Under the pieces are notes generated by a model. It was not told where the DNA came from and made no database searches. It was given only the letters and a program-made list of their open reading frames with translations. This document shows, piece after piece, positions 38,601 through 48,313 of a stretch of 64,000 nt of DNA (positions within the stretch are counted from its first letter, which is position 1; every line of letters starts with the position of its first letter). Source of the stretch: Lytechinus variegatus (Eukaryota; Echinodermata; Echinoidea; Temnopleuroida; Toxopneustidae); NCBI RefSeq assembly GCF_018143015.1, contig NC_054741.1:51661048-51725047 (forward strand), read 5' to 3'. The position numbers and the translations under genes are program-made.

Positions 38601-41600
38601 TCATTGCTTTAAAAAACATCTTATCACATTTAGTATAATTTTCCCGAACTGATAACGTTGATAGATTACTGTTTCTCGGCTTTATGAGGAAATGGCAGGC
38701 CTTCAAAATCAGGTTAATTTTTGTTATATTTCTAAAAGAAAATTGTTAGATTCGAACTACTATACCAACTGTTTGCCAGAAGGAGGGTTATCATCTCATA
38801 ATTTTGTGTAAATGATACATTACAATATATTTTAGGAGTGTAGTAATCCATGTTAGATAACATTTTTTAGGATGAGTTTCGTAATGAAGAGAAAAATCAA
38901 GTTCATTCTTAGCACGCGAGCCGCAGAACGATAATTTTTAGCGCGCGTAGACATGGCTGATCCCCTGGTGTGTCGCGCGGGATTATCTAGTCCCATACTG
39001 GTGTCGGGTGGTATATTCCACGTACCTTTTCCCCTTGCAGTGACCATTGTAGAGTTACATGTATATAGTGCTTCATTTTGATACTCAATCTGTGAAATAC
39101 CGATATCGAAAAATGCTCGGAATATACCTGACACATATTAATGATTTCATTTTCGAGAATTATTTCTTTCCTGCATGAATCACAAAACGTCAATCTTATA
39201 GGCAAGGCTCGACATTAGCGGTGGCCCGGTGGCCCGGGGCCACCAAAAATTCATCTCGGGCAACCATTATTGAAAAAATGTTAAGTTTTGGTGGCCCGAA
39301 TCGGGCAACCAATAATTTTCAAAGTAGCGCAATTTTTCTCCCGATTTTGCATGCATTTATCAACCTTCTACAGTTAAAATTGCAAGCCAATTCGTCATGC
39401 GCCTTTTTTGTTAATCTACACACAAATACACACACACAAAGAGTGCCTAGTCATGACAGTATGTAGGCCTACCGCTAGCATACAGTAACTATTATTCAGC
39501 CGGCCGTGCCGGCTGTCTCGCTGAGCTTTGCATGCATGAAACCAATGCAGCTAGCTAGCTAGCTAGCTGTGCACGAGCAGACTATTCAGACCCAGGGAGC
39601 TGCGATACGAAATGTTACTGCTAAGAAATCTTCCCCAGAACTTTGGAAATCTACGTCAAAGTCACATTTTACACCAATGAAATGCCCTTCTACAGTCCAT
39701 ATTACTGAAACCTGATTAATTGAAAGCATTAAAAGGAGGAATTATGACCTCTCTTTTGACTCAAAAAGACCGATTTCCAAATGCATTAATACACATAGGT
39801 GAGTACATCACAGTCCCATATGTGCATTTGTATGTATGTTGATATTTGGTTTATTTCGAAGCTGTGTCTCTTTGAGCCAAAAATAAATAGGCCGCTCTTT
39901 CTTTCTTGTTTACAAATGACTTCTTAAACCTCTCTTAAGGAAGAAATTACTTTGGGAAGGCATTTCATTGATATGACATGTGATTTTTTTTCCATCATTT
40001 TGTCAAATATAGGGAAGGAATTGTCTCACTGTTTTTTCCAGATAACTTTTGCCATTTTATTTTTTTCTTTCATTTTTTTCAGTGATTAAACCATTTATAC
40101 CCCTTCCCATTGAAAATACCTGATTAAAGAACATGTTTCTACTGAATAATAATAATTTTCCCCATTTTTTTATAATTTTGTTTTATTTATTTTTCTTAAA
40201 TTTTCTTTTGTTTTTCTCAAAATTTTTTTTATGACCTGTTCTTTGTTTTTTCTTTCTTTATTTTTTCTTTTGTTTTATGCAAAGTAAAATAACAGCAAGC
40301 ACGATTTATATACAAGATGTACAAAGAATAGTGGTACGTGTTAGTGATTGCAGAATACTTCAGTTTGTTTTATTCATTTTTAATTAATGTTTTTCTTTAT
40401 ATTTTTCGGGCCACCAAACTTTATTAGTGGGCCACCAAAAAAAATTATTTGAAGGTTTTGGTGGCCCGAACGGGCCACCACCAAAAAAAGTTAATGTGGA
40501 GCCTTGTTATAGGTCAAGAATCATGATAGAAATTGTCAAGATTTGGAAAATATCATGTTAAGTTTGCCCAATGTCATCAGTATCTCACTGTATGTTAAAC
40601 AGAAAATAAAGAACAACTGTATTTTTTGTAAATTCCACGGCCGCCTCACGAACTTAAAGAGATAGTATATACAGAAGAAGAGGAAGGGCGGGAGCCGGGT
40701 TCATGGTGTCTCAAGTGGATCGGGAGAAAGGGGGGGGGGTCCTTTTCCCACTCTCTTTCAAATAACCTTATTTTCTAATATTAATTCCTGTTGTTTATCG
40801 TGGAATTTTACCTGTTATCATAATTATAATTCTATACAATATGAGGATCCTACTATAAGTTTTCAAGCTGTCCTGTTCAAGATTACTGATTTTTTTCTGC
40901 GGGTCCCATTAGCCCCTTTTTCATCAATCATCTTCTTGGTGTCTCTGCTACCAAGATTGACTAGGGAGTGGAGGGAGGGGGGGGGGGCGGGCATAAGTTA
41001 TCATCACTCACTTTCGCCCCAGACAAGTGCCTGTTTGATATATTTTATTGCAAGATCGAGCTTCTCTTTTCCTCCTATCTCCCTGTTCTCTCTTTTTTTT
41101 TTGTTTTTGTGTTTGTGACATTTTATATCTCAAAGATCAGCTCTCCCAATCTAAATTTCAACCGTCTCATATTATTCCTTCCCTTCTGTTATGGTCAAGC
41201 TCTCCTTTAATAAAACTAACCTATTAAAATTTGCCCCTCTTATTTCTACCGGCCTGCAATCTCATTTTGGTCCTTTAGTCAGTATCCCTCATCGACCCCT
41301 CCCCATTGCAACTCACCATGATTTTAAGTCATTATCACGAGAGCATGGATAGGAATATTGCAGATCTATAAAATTGCTATTACTTTGATTTTAAAATAAT
41401 TTGAGTACCCCCCCCGGCGGCCATGCACGTCGGTTTCATATATGTCGCATGATGGTATAGGTGGCCGTGGAATTTACAAAATATACACTTGTTCTATATT
41501 TTCTGTTTAACATATACCGTGAGATACTGATGACATTGGGCAAACTTAACAAGATATTTCCCAAACCTTGATAATGTTGTAATTTTATACAGTCAATGTT

Positions 41601-43848
41601 ACACATTCTTGACACTAGGCAGTTTGACTTTTTTGTAATTCAGGAAAGAAATAATAATTACCGAAAATGAAATAATTTATGTGTCAGGTATATTCCAAGC
41701 ATTTTTAGATATCGGTAAACTATTAATTTCACAGATTGAGTATCAAAATTAAACACTAAAACTGCACAGTGGTCATCGCAAGGGGAAAAGGTACGTGGAA
41801 TATACAACCCGACGCGGTATCGGACTGGATAATCCGAACGGACAGTCAAGGCGATCAGCCCTGTCTGCACACGCTAAAATTTATTATTCTGCGGCTCGCG
41901 TGCTAAGAATGAACCTATTTTTTCTCTTCATTACGAAACTCATACTGAAAAATGTTATCCAACATGGATTGCTACACTCATAAGTTTTATTGATATGTAT
42001 CATTTACACAACATTATGAGATGATAACCCTTCTTCGGGAGAACAATGGTATAGTAGCTCGAATCTAACGATTTTCTTTTAGAAATATAACAAAAATTAA
42101 CCTGATTTCGAAAGCCCGACATTCCATTTTAAGCGATGGAGAAAATAGCCTACCAACGTTATCAGTTCGGGAAAATTATAGTTAAAGTAATAAGATGTTT
42201 TTTAAAACAATGAAAAATTGTGAAGATATTGAAAATAACGATTTTGAAATGCTATATGAAATTTACGCTATATTTTCATAAATTTTGGCATATTGTATCA
42301 CTCATCAAAATTACTGGTAATTCGAAATCTTATCCACACTTGCTTGTAAATCTGATATAGGTTGATACACTGATAGTCAATGTAAATGATAAGTATTCAT
42401 AGCCTTACTAAATTTTAATGATTCCATTAGTTTTTAGGATTTTAATATCGCATACATTTAGGAGAGTGAGCAAGACGGTGCTCACATGCGTCGCTCACAA
42501 GATTGCTTGGCGACCTACCGCGAGAGGGCTTTTATAATGGCGGGCTCCACTGAGTTGATACATAGCCTATAGGTGGTTCACGTACGTGGCCTATTACAGT
42601 TCATACATCCAAGAATTTCAACAATTATTTCGTTGTTACATGACAGCAGAAATTGAGAATGAACGTTAAGAATATACTTAGCAAGTAATTACCAGGAAAA
42701 TTATATGGAACAATTCATTTTAAAATCAAAATTTCTTGAAAGTTATCAGAATACGGTATCATGTAAAAATGAAGTTACGTCGCATCGCGGACAATTCAGT
42801 TCCAAACATTGCGTGCAGGTCCGGCCGCGCTCTGGCTCAGCTAGCTACCCGCGCGCGCCAGCGGGCTGGCAAAGCTAGCGTGGCTGGGTGGCTGGCTAGC
42901 CGGCTGGAAGTGGAAATGCGCCAGTGTCTATGCATGGATATTATCCGGTCAAGTGATAAGATCGTAGTTTGTCTGTTGCCGAAATGATTCTGAAACATTC
43001 TATATTCTTGAGGATTGATGATGAATGATGCAACAATTATTTTCGATGATTTTCCCTCACTTTTTATAATTTTTTTTTTTGCCCGTGTCGCTCACTTTTT
43101 GCGCGTGACGCACCAGGAGCTTGTGGAATTTGCGTGTGTCGCATGCGACGCGTGTGTTCTACACTGGCGATAACGTTGAATGAATCCTTGTTTAAAAATA
43201 ATAAGAGCGTAGAAATGTCTGATTCTGAAAATAAAGTTTTATCCCAATTCCCTGGCTTCATTGAGAGTATTAAAGCCTATGTTAGTAAATGATTTTTACT
43301 CTCTAAAAGCCTCCTGGGGCCGATTGCACGAAAGGGTCTTTGCAAGGACCGTCTTTCGTGTCGCCCATCTTTTATGATGCGCCATGTGAAACGCATTTTA
43401 AATCAATCATCTGCAAACATATTCTATTCGTCCGTTAAACATAATATTTGTTTATAAAATGATGTAATATATTATGAAATTGTATAAAATTTGATTTAAA
43501 AGCAAGCTAACGAATCTAATTTTATCATAAATTTCAGAAACACCCCGCTTATAGCGTATCCTAAAAGATGGGCGACACGAAAGACGGTCCTTGGAAAGAC
43601 CCTTTCATGCAATCGGCCCCAGGCTACCCGGGCGGTCAGCTGGGATAGCATGACCGGGGCTTCCTGGACCAGAGTCGCGCGTCGCGTCGGGGCTACAGTA
43701 CGGGTCTACTCACATCGCTCCAATGGATAAGTTCATCAGTGACTTCGTCATCCACCAACAGCCATAACTTCGAAAGAAAAGCTGGGCATGACGGTTGAGC
43801 TATGCTGCTTTGAGCCGACCCCGTAAGGCCAGTTTCTTCAGATGCCAT
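20631..43848 (-). CDS. HSF1: Heat shock transcription factor (HSF1-type), 11 coding exons, 584 residues
   Basis: Nuclear trimeric activator that binds heat shock elements of chaperone genes. Exons: 43714-43848, 31582-31690, 30354-30478, 29359-29477, 28632-28772, 27759-27879, 23902-24539, 22603-22711, 21933-21986, 21362-21410, 20631-20785. All junctions have GT-AG ends and join in frame (1755 nt). The winged-helix DNA-binding domain is residues 21-123, including [12 protein letters not shown], the recognition helix [18 protein letters not shown] across an intron, and [10 protein letters not shown]. The HR-A/B leucine-zipper trimerisation region is about 126-206 ([20 protein letters not shown] then [10 protein letters not shown]). 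The HR-C-like helix [15 protein letters not shown] is at 471-485. Exon 7 is an acidic, Ser/Pro-rich regulatory region. The C-terminus is acidic ([15 protein letters not shown]). I see no clear PDSM (phospho-sumoylation motif) of the vertebrate type. A GTAAGC at the end of exon 11 could be an alternative donor. Intron 1 is about 12 kb and repeat-filled. Confidence 0.97.
22165..22535. repeat. (ATC)n microsatellite in HSF intron
   Basis: Long imperfect ATC/CATCAT repeat in the HSF intron between exons 9 and 8, close to the exon 8 donor side. No coding meaning. Confidence 0.9.
22915..23490. repeat. Four-unit ~150-170-bp tandem repeat with TGACCT motifs
   Basis: Four diverged units, each carrying a block like TGACCTTTGACCTTGGTCAT then GTGACC. 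They also share TTTCATGAACTAGATCCATA and AAAGTTATGATGGCAATTCA. The TGACC blocks start near 22939, 23086, 23249 and 23417. The array lies in the HSF intron between exons 8 and 7. Confidence 0.85.
24852..25090. repeat. Dispersed repeat family M, copy 1
   Basis: Starts AAAGGGGAACTCCGGGCTGA and contains GCTGAAAATTTCATCAAAAT. The latter block recurs at the right edge of the window (63930 on), and the opening recurs at 26845. Family class unknown. It lies in the HSF intron between exons 7 and 6. Confidence 0.6.
26080..26660 (+). pseudogene. Internally deleted L2/CR1-type LINE remnant
   Basis: Two separated parts of a LINE ORF2 lie in one stretch. At about 26095-26150 the frame reads [13 protein letters not shown], the start of an APE-type endonuclease. 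From about 26245 the frame reads [20 protein letters not shown], then [17 protein letters not shown], the conserved C-terminal end of L2/CR1 reverse transcriptases, with stops further on. The RT core is missing, so a large internal deletion is inferred. It is antisense to HSF, in the intron between exons 7 and 6. Confidence 0.75.
26845..27250. repeat. Dispersed repeat family M, copy 2, interrupted
   Basis: Opens AAAGGGGAATCCAGCC, then is split by a hAT-like MITE (26860-27044). It resumes with CCGGTCATAATATTTTGTGT and a family-like stretch (GTGAAAGTTTGAAAGAAATC). It lies in an HSF intron. Confidence 0.55.
26860..27044. mobile_element. hAT-like MITE with 8-bp target duplication
   Basis: A 185-bp element with ends CAGGGGTGTGAG and CTCACACCCCTG (one inserted base between some positions). 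It is flanked on both sides by the 8-bp duplication ATCCAGCC (26852-26859 and 27045-27052). CAGGG ends and an 8-bp duplication are hAT hallmarks. The interior is rich in TCTGAAAA-like short words. Confidence 0.9.
27572..27726. mobile_element. MITE family A, copy 2
   Basis: A 155-bp copy with TTTCATAAAGCTGTTCGTAA at the left and the complement AACAGCTTTATGAAACGGCC at the right. An internal inverted block around ACCACAAGAAAGGATCACCA pairs with TGGTGATCCTTTCTTGTGGT. The right flank is CTG and the left end is eroded. It lies about 33 bp past the exon 6 donor of HSF. Confidence 0.8.
31811..32960. mobile_element. MITE family D copy, split by a LINE fragment
   Basis: The left end GCCCCATCTTACAAAGAGTT is at about 31818, after a CAG. 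The body resumes near 32716 (TGATCAAATCAACCACATCT, ATGGAAATCCATCAGTGTCA, TTGAACAAACATG) and ends at CGTAACTCTTTGTAAGAC (about 32949). These blocks align in order with the intact copy at 60133-60408. The intervening roughly 870 bp includes a LINE C-terminal fragment. Confidence 0.65.
32584..32712 (-). pseudogene. LINE reverse transcriptase C-terminal fragment (CR1/jockey-type)
   Basis: On the minus strand the frame reads [18 protein letters not shown], continues [16 protein letters not shown], and stops at 32584. The R-V-I-D-x-W-N-S-L-P motif is the usual C-terminal end of CR1/jockey-group ORF2 proteins. Its 3' UTR would run down to about 31846, where the minus strand shows a GAT-repeat tail. 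It is 5'-truncated. Confidence 0.7.
33128..33184. repeat. Perfect 20-bp hairpin
   Basis: ATTGTTCTTCGCCAACGTTA (33128-33147) pairs exactly with 33165-33184 across a 17-nt loop containing GACGCGTGCGTC. It lies in HSF intron 1, just before a repeat shared with CHMP4 intron 1. Confidence 0.85.
33193..33276 (+). repeat. Repeat shared with CHMP4 intron 1, copy 1
   Basis: Contains GGAAACAAGATGGCGGCGTA, then AACATC and GGCAAGTCTCTTCCGTCTTT. It matches the reverse complement of 53470-53554 with few differences. AAGATGGCGGC resembles a YY1-type site, though within a repeat this need not be functional. Confidence 0.8.
33540..36490. repeat. ~175-bp satellite with higher-order structure, HSF intron 1
   Basis: About 19 monomers, each starting near GACATGTTTTAACATTGTTT or GGAATGTTTTAAAATTGTTT. 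Two monomer types recur: one with GGACTCCCGTTCTCC, one with TTGAACTCTCT. Most starts are about 170-180 bp apart, but several are about 100-110 bp because the ACCGCGGGAAAGAAA part is deleted. Some type orders repeat as blocks. All open frames here are shadows of the repeat. Confidence 0.92.
36491..37339. other. HSF intron 1, unassigned
   Basis: No recognised repeat family. A short open stretch ending at a GTAAAC near 36648 looks slightly exon-like but has no supporting homology. Confidence 0.3.
37340..38210. repeat. Array of palindromes TTCTTGATATCAAGAA
   Basis: About 15 occurrences of TTGATATCAAG or close variants, separated by AATTAATTC/ATTTCTGATTTCG linkers. Each unit is a near-perfect 16-bp palindrome centred on GATATC. 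Longer blocks (CATTCTGATTTTTATTCAGA) also repeat. Traces of the same words occur upstream of HSF exon 1 (about 44083-44100 and 44462-44515). Confidence 0.9.
38240..42600. repeat. Large inverted repeat, arms about 1 kb, in HSF intron 1
   Basis: The left arm (about 38240-39202 plus 40507-40645) is matched in reverse by the right arm (about 41460-42600). Paired landmarks: ATATTAAAATCCTAAAAACC with its complement near 42430; ATGAGTTTCGTAATGAAGAG near 38872 with its complement near 41925; TCTCACTGTATGTTAAACAG near 40582 with its complement near 41500. The left arm is interrupted by a 1.3-kb element. The spacer is about 40646-41459. Confidence 0.85.
39203..40506 (+). mobile_element. 1.3-kb TIR element E, copy 1, 7-bp target duplication
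   Basis: A 1304-bp element with ends CAAGGCTCGACATTA and TAATGTGGAGCCTTG. It is flanked by the 7-bp duplication TTATAGG (39196-39202, 40507-40513). Subterminal blocks repeat GGTGGCCCG / CGGGCCACC. The interior is AT-rich, with an AGCTAGCTAGCTAGCTAGCT tract. A copy nearly identical in sequence and length lies inverted at 54117-55419. No transposase is visible; the only shared frame is about 80 residues and unlike any known domain. Seven-bp duplications are known for P and Dada superfamilies, but the class is unresolved. Confidence 0.93.
43317..43619. mobile_element. MITE family F (PIF/Harbinger-like)
   Basis: A 303-bp element with terminal repeats of about 60 bp. The left starts GGGCCGATTGCACGAAAGGG and the right ends CCTTTCATGCAATCGGCCC; the arms run inward to TCGTGTCGCCCATCTTTTA. 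The flanks are CTG and CAG. It is in HSF intron 1, about 95 bp from exon 1. Confidence 0.9.
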
Positions 43849-44046
43849 GGTGTAATGAGCATTCACATCCAGACTTGCATAGACGAAAAATTCTCTTATG
43901 AATGCTTGATCAAGAGGGAAATAAAGTATCGTGACTAATCACTCAATCAGCCGCCATGTTTGTGATGGATAATATAATTTACACGCGCGTACACATTGCG
44001 CGCACGTACCGATCAACGGATGGCAAGCCTTTTAAAATTTATTTCT

Positions 44047-44072
44047 TTCAAGAATTCATTCTTCTTCTGGAA
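44047..44072. promoter_or_regulatory. Two TTCnnGAA heat-shock-element-like dimers upstream of HSF
   Basis: TTCAAGAA (44047-44054) and TTCTGGAA (44065-44072) lie about 200-225 bp upstream of the HSF start codon. Each is a two-unit HSE half-array. A canonical element needs three contiguous pentamers, which are not present, so binding is speculative. Confidence 0.3.
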
Positions 44073-44106
44073 ACAGTTCTTCTCGATATCAAGAATTCAT
44101 TAATCA

Positions 44107-44459
44107 CATTGGCGGCGGAAGCCAAACATTTTCGGGGGGGGGGCCTACCTGAAATTTTTTGATGGACACAGGGAACTAAATTGACAAGCCCCCCCCCCCC
44201 AAGAAAAAAAGGTTAGAGGGGATCGCACAAATTTTAGACAAGCAAAAAAAAAATAAAATAACAAATAAAGGTTATCAACCTAAAGTTTAGGGGGGACCAC
44301 TGTGGGGGGGGGGCACGTGAATTTATGGGGGACGCAGGAAACAAAATTGACAAGCAAAAAAAAGAAAAAAAGAAGGTTATCAACAACAATTTAAGGGGGG
44401 CACCCCCACCTCAAATTTAGGGGGCAGGTCCCCCCGTTTCCCTACTTCCGCCGCCTATG
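44107..44459. mobile_element. hAT-like TIR element family G, copy 1
   Basis: A 353-bp element with 15-bp ends CATTGGCGGCGGAAG and CTTCCGCCGCCTATG. It is flanked by a perfect 8-bp duplication ATTAATCA (44099-44106, 44460-44467). The interior holds three diverged repeats of ACAAAATTGACAAGC with homopolymer runs. No ORF. Confidence 0.88.
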
Positions 44460-44631
44460 ATTAATCAAGAATATTCTTTTTTATATCAAGAATGCATTTC
44501 TTCATAGCAAGAATTTCCATCAAGATTCTTTAGATGTACCGGCCCCGCGTACCAGCCCGGGGTACCGCGGTACAAAATATAATAAGTTACATCTATTGGA
44601 GTAATTATTAATATAGGGGCCTACATATACA

Positions 44632-45205
44632 GGGGGGGGCAGTCAAATGTATTGTGTACACATGCTTGCATAGGCGGCGGAAGCGGGGGGGGGACAGACA
44701 GGTCCCCCCTAAATTTGAGGTGGGGGGAGGTTCCCCTAATTTTTTTTGAGAACCTTTTTTTTTGCTTGTCAAAAGATTTGGTGGTCCATCATAAAACTTT
44801 GGTTGATAACTAATCTTTTTTTGGTAGTCAAATTTTTTTACCTGTCTCCATCCAAAAATTTCAGATGGACCCCCCCCCAAAAAAAAAAATGTCTTTCCTT
44901 CCGCCGCCAATGCATGCGTGGCCAAATTATTCCAATAACACCCCCAAAACGAGTGCAAAATAACCCCCTAAAGAAGTTGTCGCCAGAAAATTACCCCGGC
45001 CGGTGAAAAAGTTTTTGGGAAAAAAAACATACCCTTACTTAACACGTTTGGCTAGTCTTAAGAAAAAAGCTTTGGAAAACAAAACATACCCTAAATACGT
45101 TTGACCTTGCGATTTACCATTGACCAGTCTTTAAAAACTATGTACCCTTATTTTTGGTCCCGCGTGCACATGTGTACAGCAATATATTGACTGCCCCCCT
45201 AGGGA
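44632..45205. mobile_element. TIR element family H, copy 2, with family G nested inside
   Basis: Ends: a G run with CAGTCAAATGTATTGTGTAC at the left, and GCAATATATTGACTGCCCCC at the right. Internal blocks (GAAGTTGTCGCCAGAAAATT, CATACCC) are the reverse of copy 1 at 6568-6912. A family G element (44669-44912) interrupts it. Confidence 0.75.
44669..44912. mobile_element. hAT-like TIR element family G, copy 2 (nested)
   Basis: A 244-bp element with ends CATAGGCGGCGGAAG and CTTCCGCCGCCAATG. It is flanked by CATGCTTG (44661-44668) and CATGCGTG (44913-44920), an 8-bp duplication with one mismatch. It is shorter than copy 1 and inserted in a family H element. Confidence 0.85.
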
Positions 45206-45259
45206 TCCATCGTTCGCCAATAATAGGGGTGGGGCCGGATTTTTTTTATCTTTGAAGGG

Positions 45260-47960
45260 TATTTATTCCTATCATCATAGTCACTTTCAAGCTTTATTTA
45301 TATAAATCAACATAAATATATCATAATCTCATAAGCCTTATTGAATAGTGCGACCGCGAGCTGGTTTTTTTTATTTTATGCATTTTATCCTAATTAAAAC
45401 TTAAACATTCTGGGCAATGTTTGTGATCTTAAATGAAATGTGTATATCCAACTAGACAATTACTGCGAGCGCGAAGCGCGAGGATAATTTTGTTTATTTA
45501 CGTTTTGATCTGATCACTCAGTGGGCGCATTCAGTTGCCAGTTATGCTGACCAAGGAGAGAAATTTTAAGGACAGTGCATGCCATTAAACGAATATGCAT
45601 TTCACTGATCAAATAAATGTGAGCACGAAGCGCGAGCTGAAACAATGATATTCAGAACTAAAAATAGGACATTATATAAGCAAATTTTTGTAATCATGTT
45701 ACGTACCTGTCTCAATAAACAAACAATGCGAGCTCGAAGCGCGAGCTGAAATTTTTGTATGTATATATGACCCCAAATAGGAATATTTTAAGGACTGTTT
45801 GGGGGAATTCATCAAAACCATACATTTCTCATTTTTTTAGCATTAAAATCTCAAAACATGAAGCACTTTTTGTAGTCATTGTAATCTCACTATTTAAATA
45901 TTGCAGCGCGAGCTGAAATTCTTTTTAAAATTCATACCTGAATTATCCTAAGGCTAGTTTTTAAGAATTTACTATAAGACCTATGCATGCGAGCAAGAAG
46001 CGCGAGCTGAAAATTTTTGATATCCAGGATAGCAAACGGGACATTTTGAGGACTTTTGAATTGAATTTGAATTGAATTGACTGTTTTTAGCACAGGCGTA
46101 AGTCATTGCTTCAAACCTACTGTTCAGGGGGGATGATCTATTGTTCCACCCCCCCGAACAGTAGGTGTGACGCAAAGATATACGCTAGTGGTTTTTAGGA
46201 ATTCAGGAAGAGCAGACATATCTCACCGATCCACTAATGCGAACGTAAGCAGGGGTTGGAAATGTTTTATATTTAGATTTTAAAAGGGGCAATCATTAAT
46301 TAAGTAGTCATGAACAAGAAGCTGTCACTACATAAAATAATAATAATAAGTTGAAGCGAACAATTTCTCAGAATCAGTGGTGGATCCAGAATTTGAAAAT
46401 GGGGAGGGGCCGAGAAATTGGGGGAGGGGAGCCACTAACATTTTCCAATTCTAACATGTTGGGGTTTTTATTAAGTTAAAGAGGATACAACCTAAACCCC
46501 TATGATGAAACGTCAAAAATCTTGCTCACCCAACCATGAACATACGTTATCAAAATTTTGTGTGGAGTGGCTTAATGATGGATATTAAAAAAATCATTAG
46601 CTCCATAAGATTCACCAAAAACAACCTTCGTCCGACTTTGTATTTGCCCAATCTGAAAAACGACTCCTGTGACTTTAAAAAGATTGTCACTTTGAATTCA
46701 ATCTTTGATTCCTCATGCATGACTCAACCGATCAATCTCATTTTTTTCACATGCAGGAGTTACTTAAATCACCTGTGAAATATTACATCTCATTTTTTTT
46801 CGTTTAAAAGATACAGCACGTGCATGCCCCCCTGAGATTTGGTGTGCCCCCCAGGTGCCCCCCTGAACAAATTGGCAGAGCAAAAAAAAGAGAAAAGGTA
46901 TAAAGAAGAAAAGAAGAAAGACAGAAGAAAAAAAAGAAGAGGAAAATAAGAGGAGGAAGACGAGTGAAGGAAATAATGTGAGGGGAAGACTTTCCAAAAA
47001 AAATCAGTTTCATGTTACCAAATAAGATTTTTGCTTGCGCTTTGCGCCAGAATTGCCTGTTCGATGAGATTCATATCTTGCTCAATAGGCTGATATGGAG
47101 CAAGTTTTGAAGTCAATATACAAAACGTATTTTAGCTCGGACATAGAGCTTTCATTATTTTTTTTTCATTTACAAATTTAAGTGCTCTGTAAAATGTCTG
47201 TTTTATGGTCTACATATCAGCATTTTTAGCTCACGCTGCGTGGCCACATTGTTTGATTTGCCAAGTTCATAATTGTCTACGTTTATTAGGTCTAAATCTA
47301 AAACATGCGCGATAGCCTGCATGTTCTTTATTCAAAATGTACTTAAATTATCCAGTTTCACATCAGAATATCAATAATTGTCTGCTCACGCTTCACGATC
47401 GCATTATTATTGATACCCAATTACCTATATCCTATTCATGATCTACAAAATTACAAAATATGAATAGAGTGTCCCGCTTTTAGGTCTAAAATCTCAATTT
47501 TCTTCCTCTCATGCTTCGCGCTCGCATCAATTGTTTAGTTACATACCTATCCCATTTATAAATACAAAAAGTGCTTAGAATGACCATATTTAGGTCGGAA
47601 TGTAAAAAAAATCGCGCTTCGCGCTCGCATTATTGAAATATATACCGTCTTCGTGGGTAACTATATATAAGCAGTCCTTAACAGGTCCCTTTTCGATAAT
47701 GCTAGAATAGTTAATAAAAATTTCTGCTCGCACTTGGCGTTCGCAGTAACCATCTAGTTACAAATGAATTCTGTTCAGGATTACACATAACATTGCCCAG
47801 AATATTAAATTTTCAGGACAAAATACATGAAGGTAAAAAAAAATACGCTCGCGCTTCGCACTCGCACTTTTTATAAGGCTTATGAGATGTTGCTTTGTAA
47901 GAATAAAACTAAGAAGTGACTGATCGGGGAAACTATATGTGAAGATAATTTTGGGCACCG
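45260..47960. repeat. Long foldback with periodic GCGAGCGCGAAGCGCGAGC motif
   Basis: In the left arm (about 45260-46200) the word GCGAGCGCGAAGCGCGAGCT and variants recur near 45465, 45615, 45728, 45905 and 45990, spaced about 85-175 bp. In the right arm (about 47030-47900) the complement CGCGCTTCGCGCTCGCA and variants recur near 47035, 47227, 47385, 47510, 47612, 47725 and 47850. Outer sequence also pairs (CTCATAAGCCTTAT near 45330 with ATAAGGCTTATGAG near 47875). No transposase seen. Confidence 0.82.
46128..46173. repeat. Small hairpin CTACTGTTC / GAACAGTAG
   Basis: CCTACTGTTCAGGGGGG pairs with CCCCCCCGAACAGTAGG across a short AT-rich loop. It lies in the left arm of the larger foldback. 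Confidence 0.6.
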
Positions 47961-48313
47961 TCCCACAGTGGGCCAGAATGAACCCAAAGTGCGACAAAAC
48001 CCTTTTTTCACATATTTATACGATTAAATTTGGTAGATAGGGGTAATTTCACCCGTAGAATTCAATAAAAGTATTTTCAAATATTGATGACGTCATTAAA
48101 ATACTGTTTTCTGATTGGCTGTTAACATTTGAGAAGAAATTACATGTTTCTAATTCTACAATAATTTTCAAATTTTCAGAAACTAGTTTTAGAGAAATTT
48201 CAGCAATAAGGAAGCATATTAACAAAGAGCAAACACATAAACAGGCAAACAAACAAAAAAAAGTCTGTGCTCGGGGTACAAACAATTCAATTTGTGACTT
48301 GAGTATCGCTTAA

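Noticed and set aside
39221..39466. 81-residue frame conserved in both 1.3-kb elements (also 55157-55393)
   Set aside because: Its conservation only reflects the near-identity of two young copies; no known domain, and too short for a transposase.
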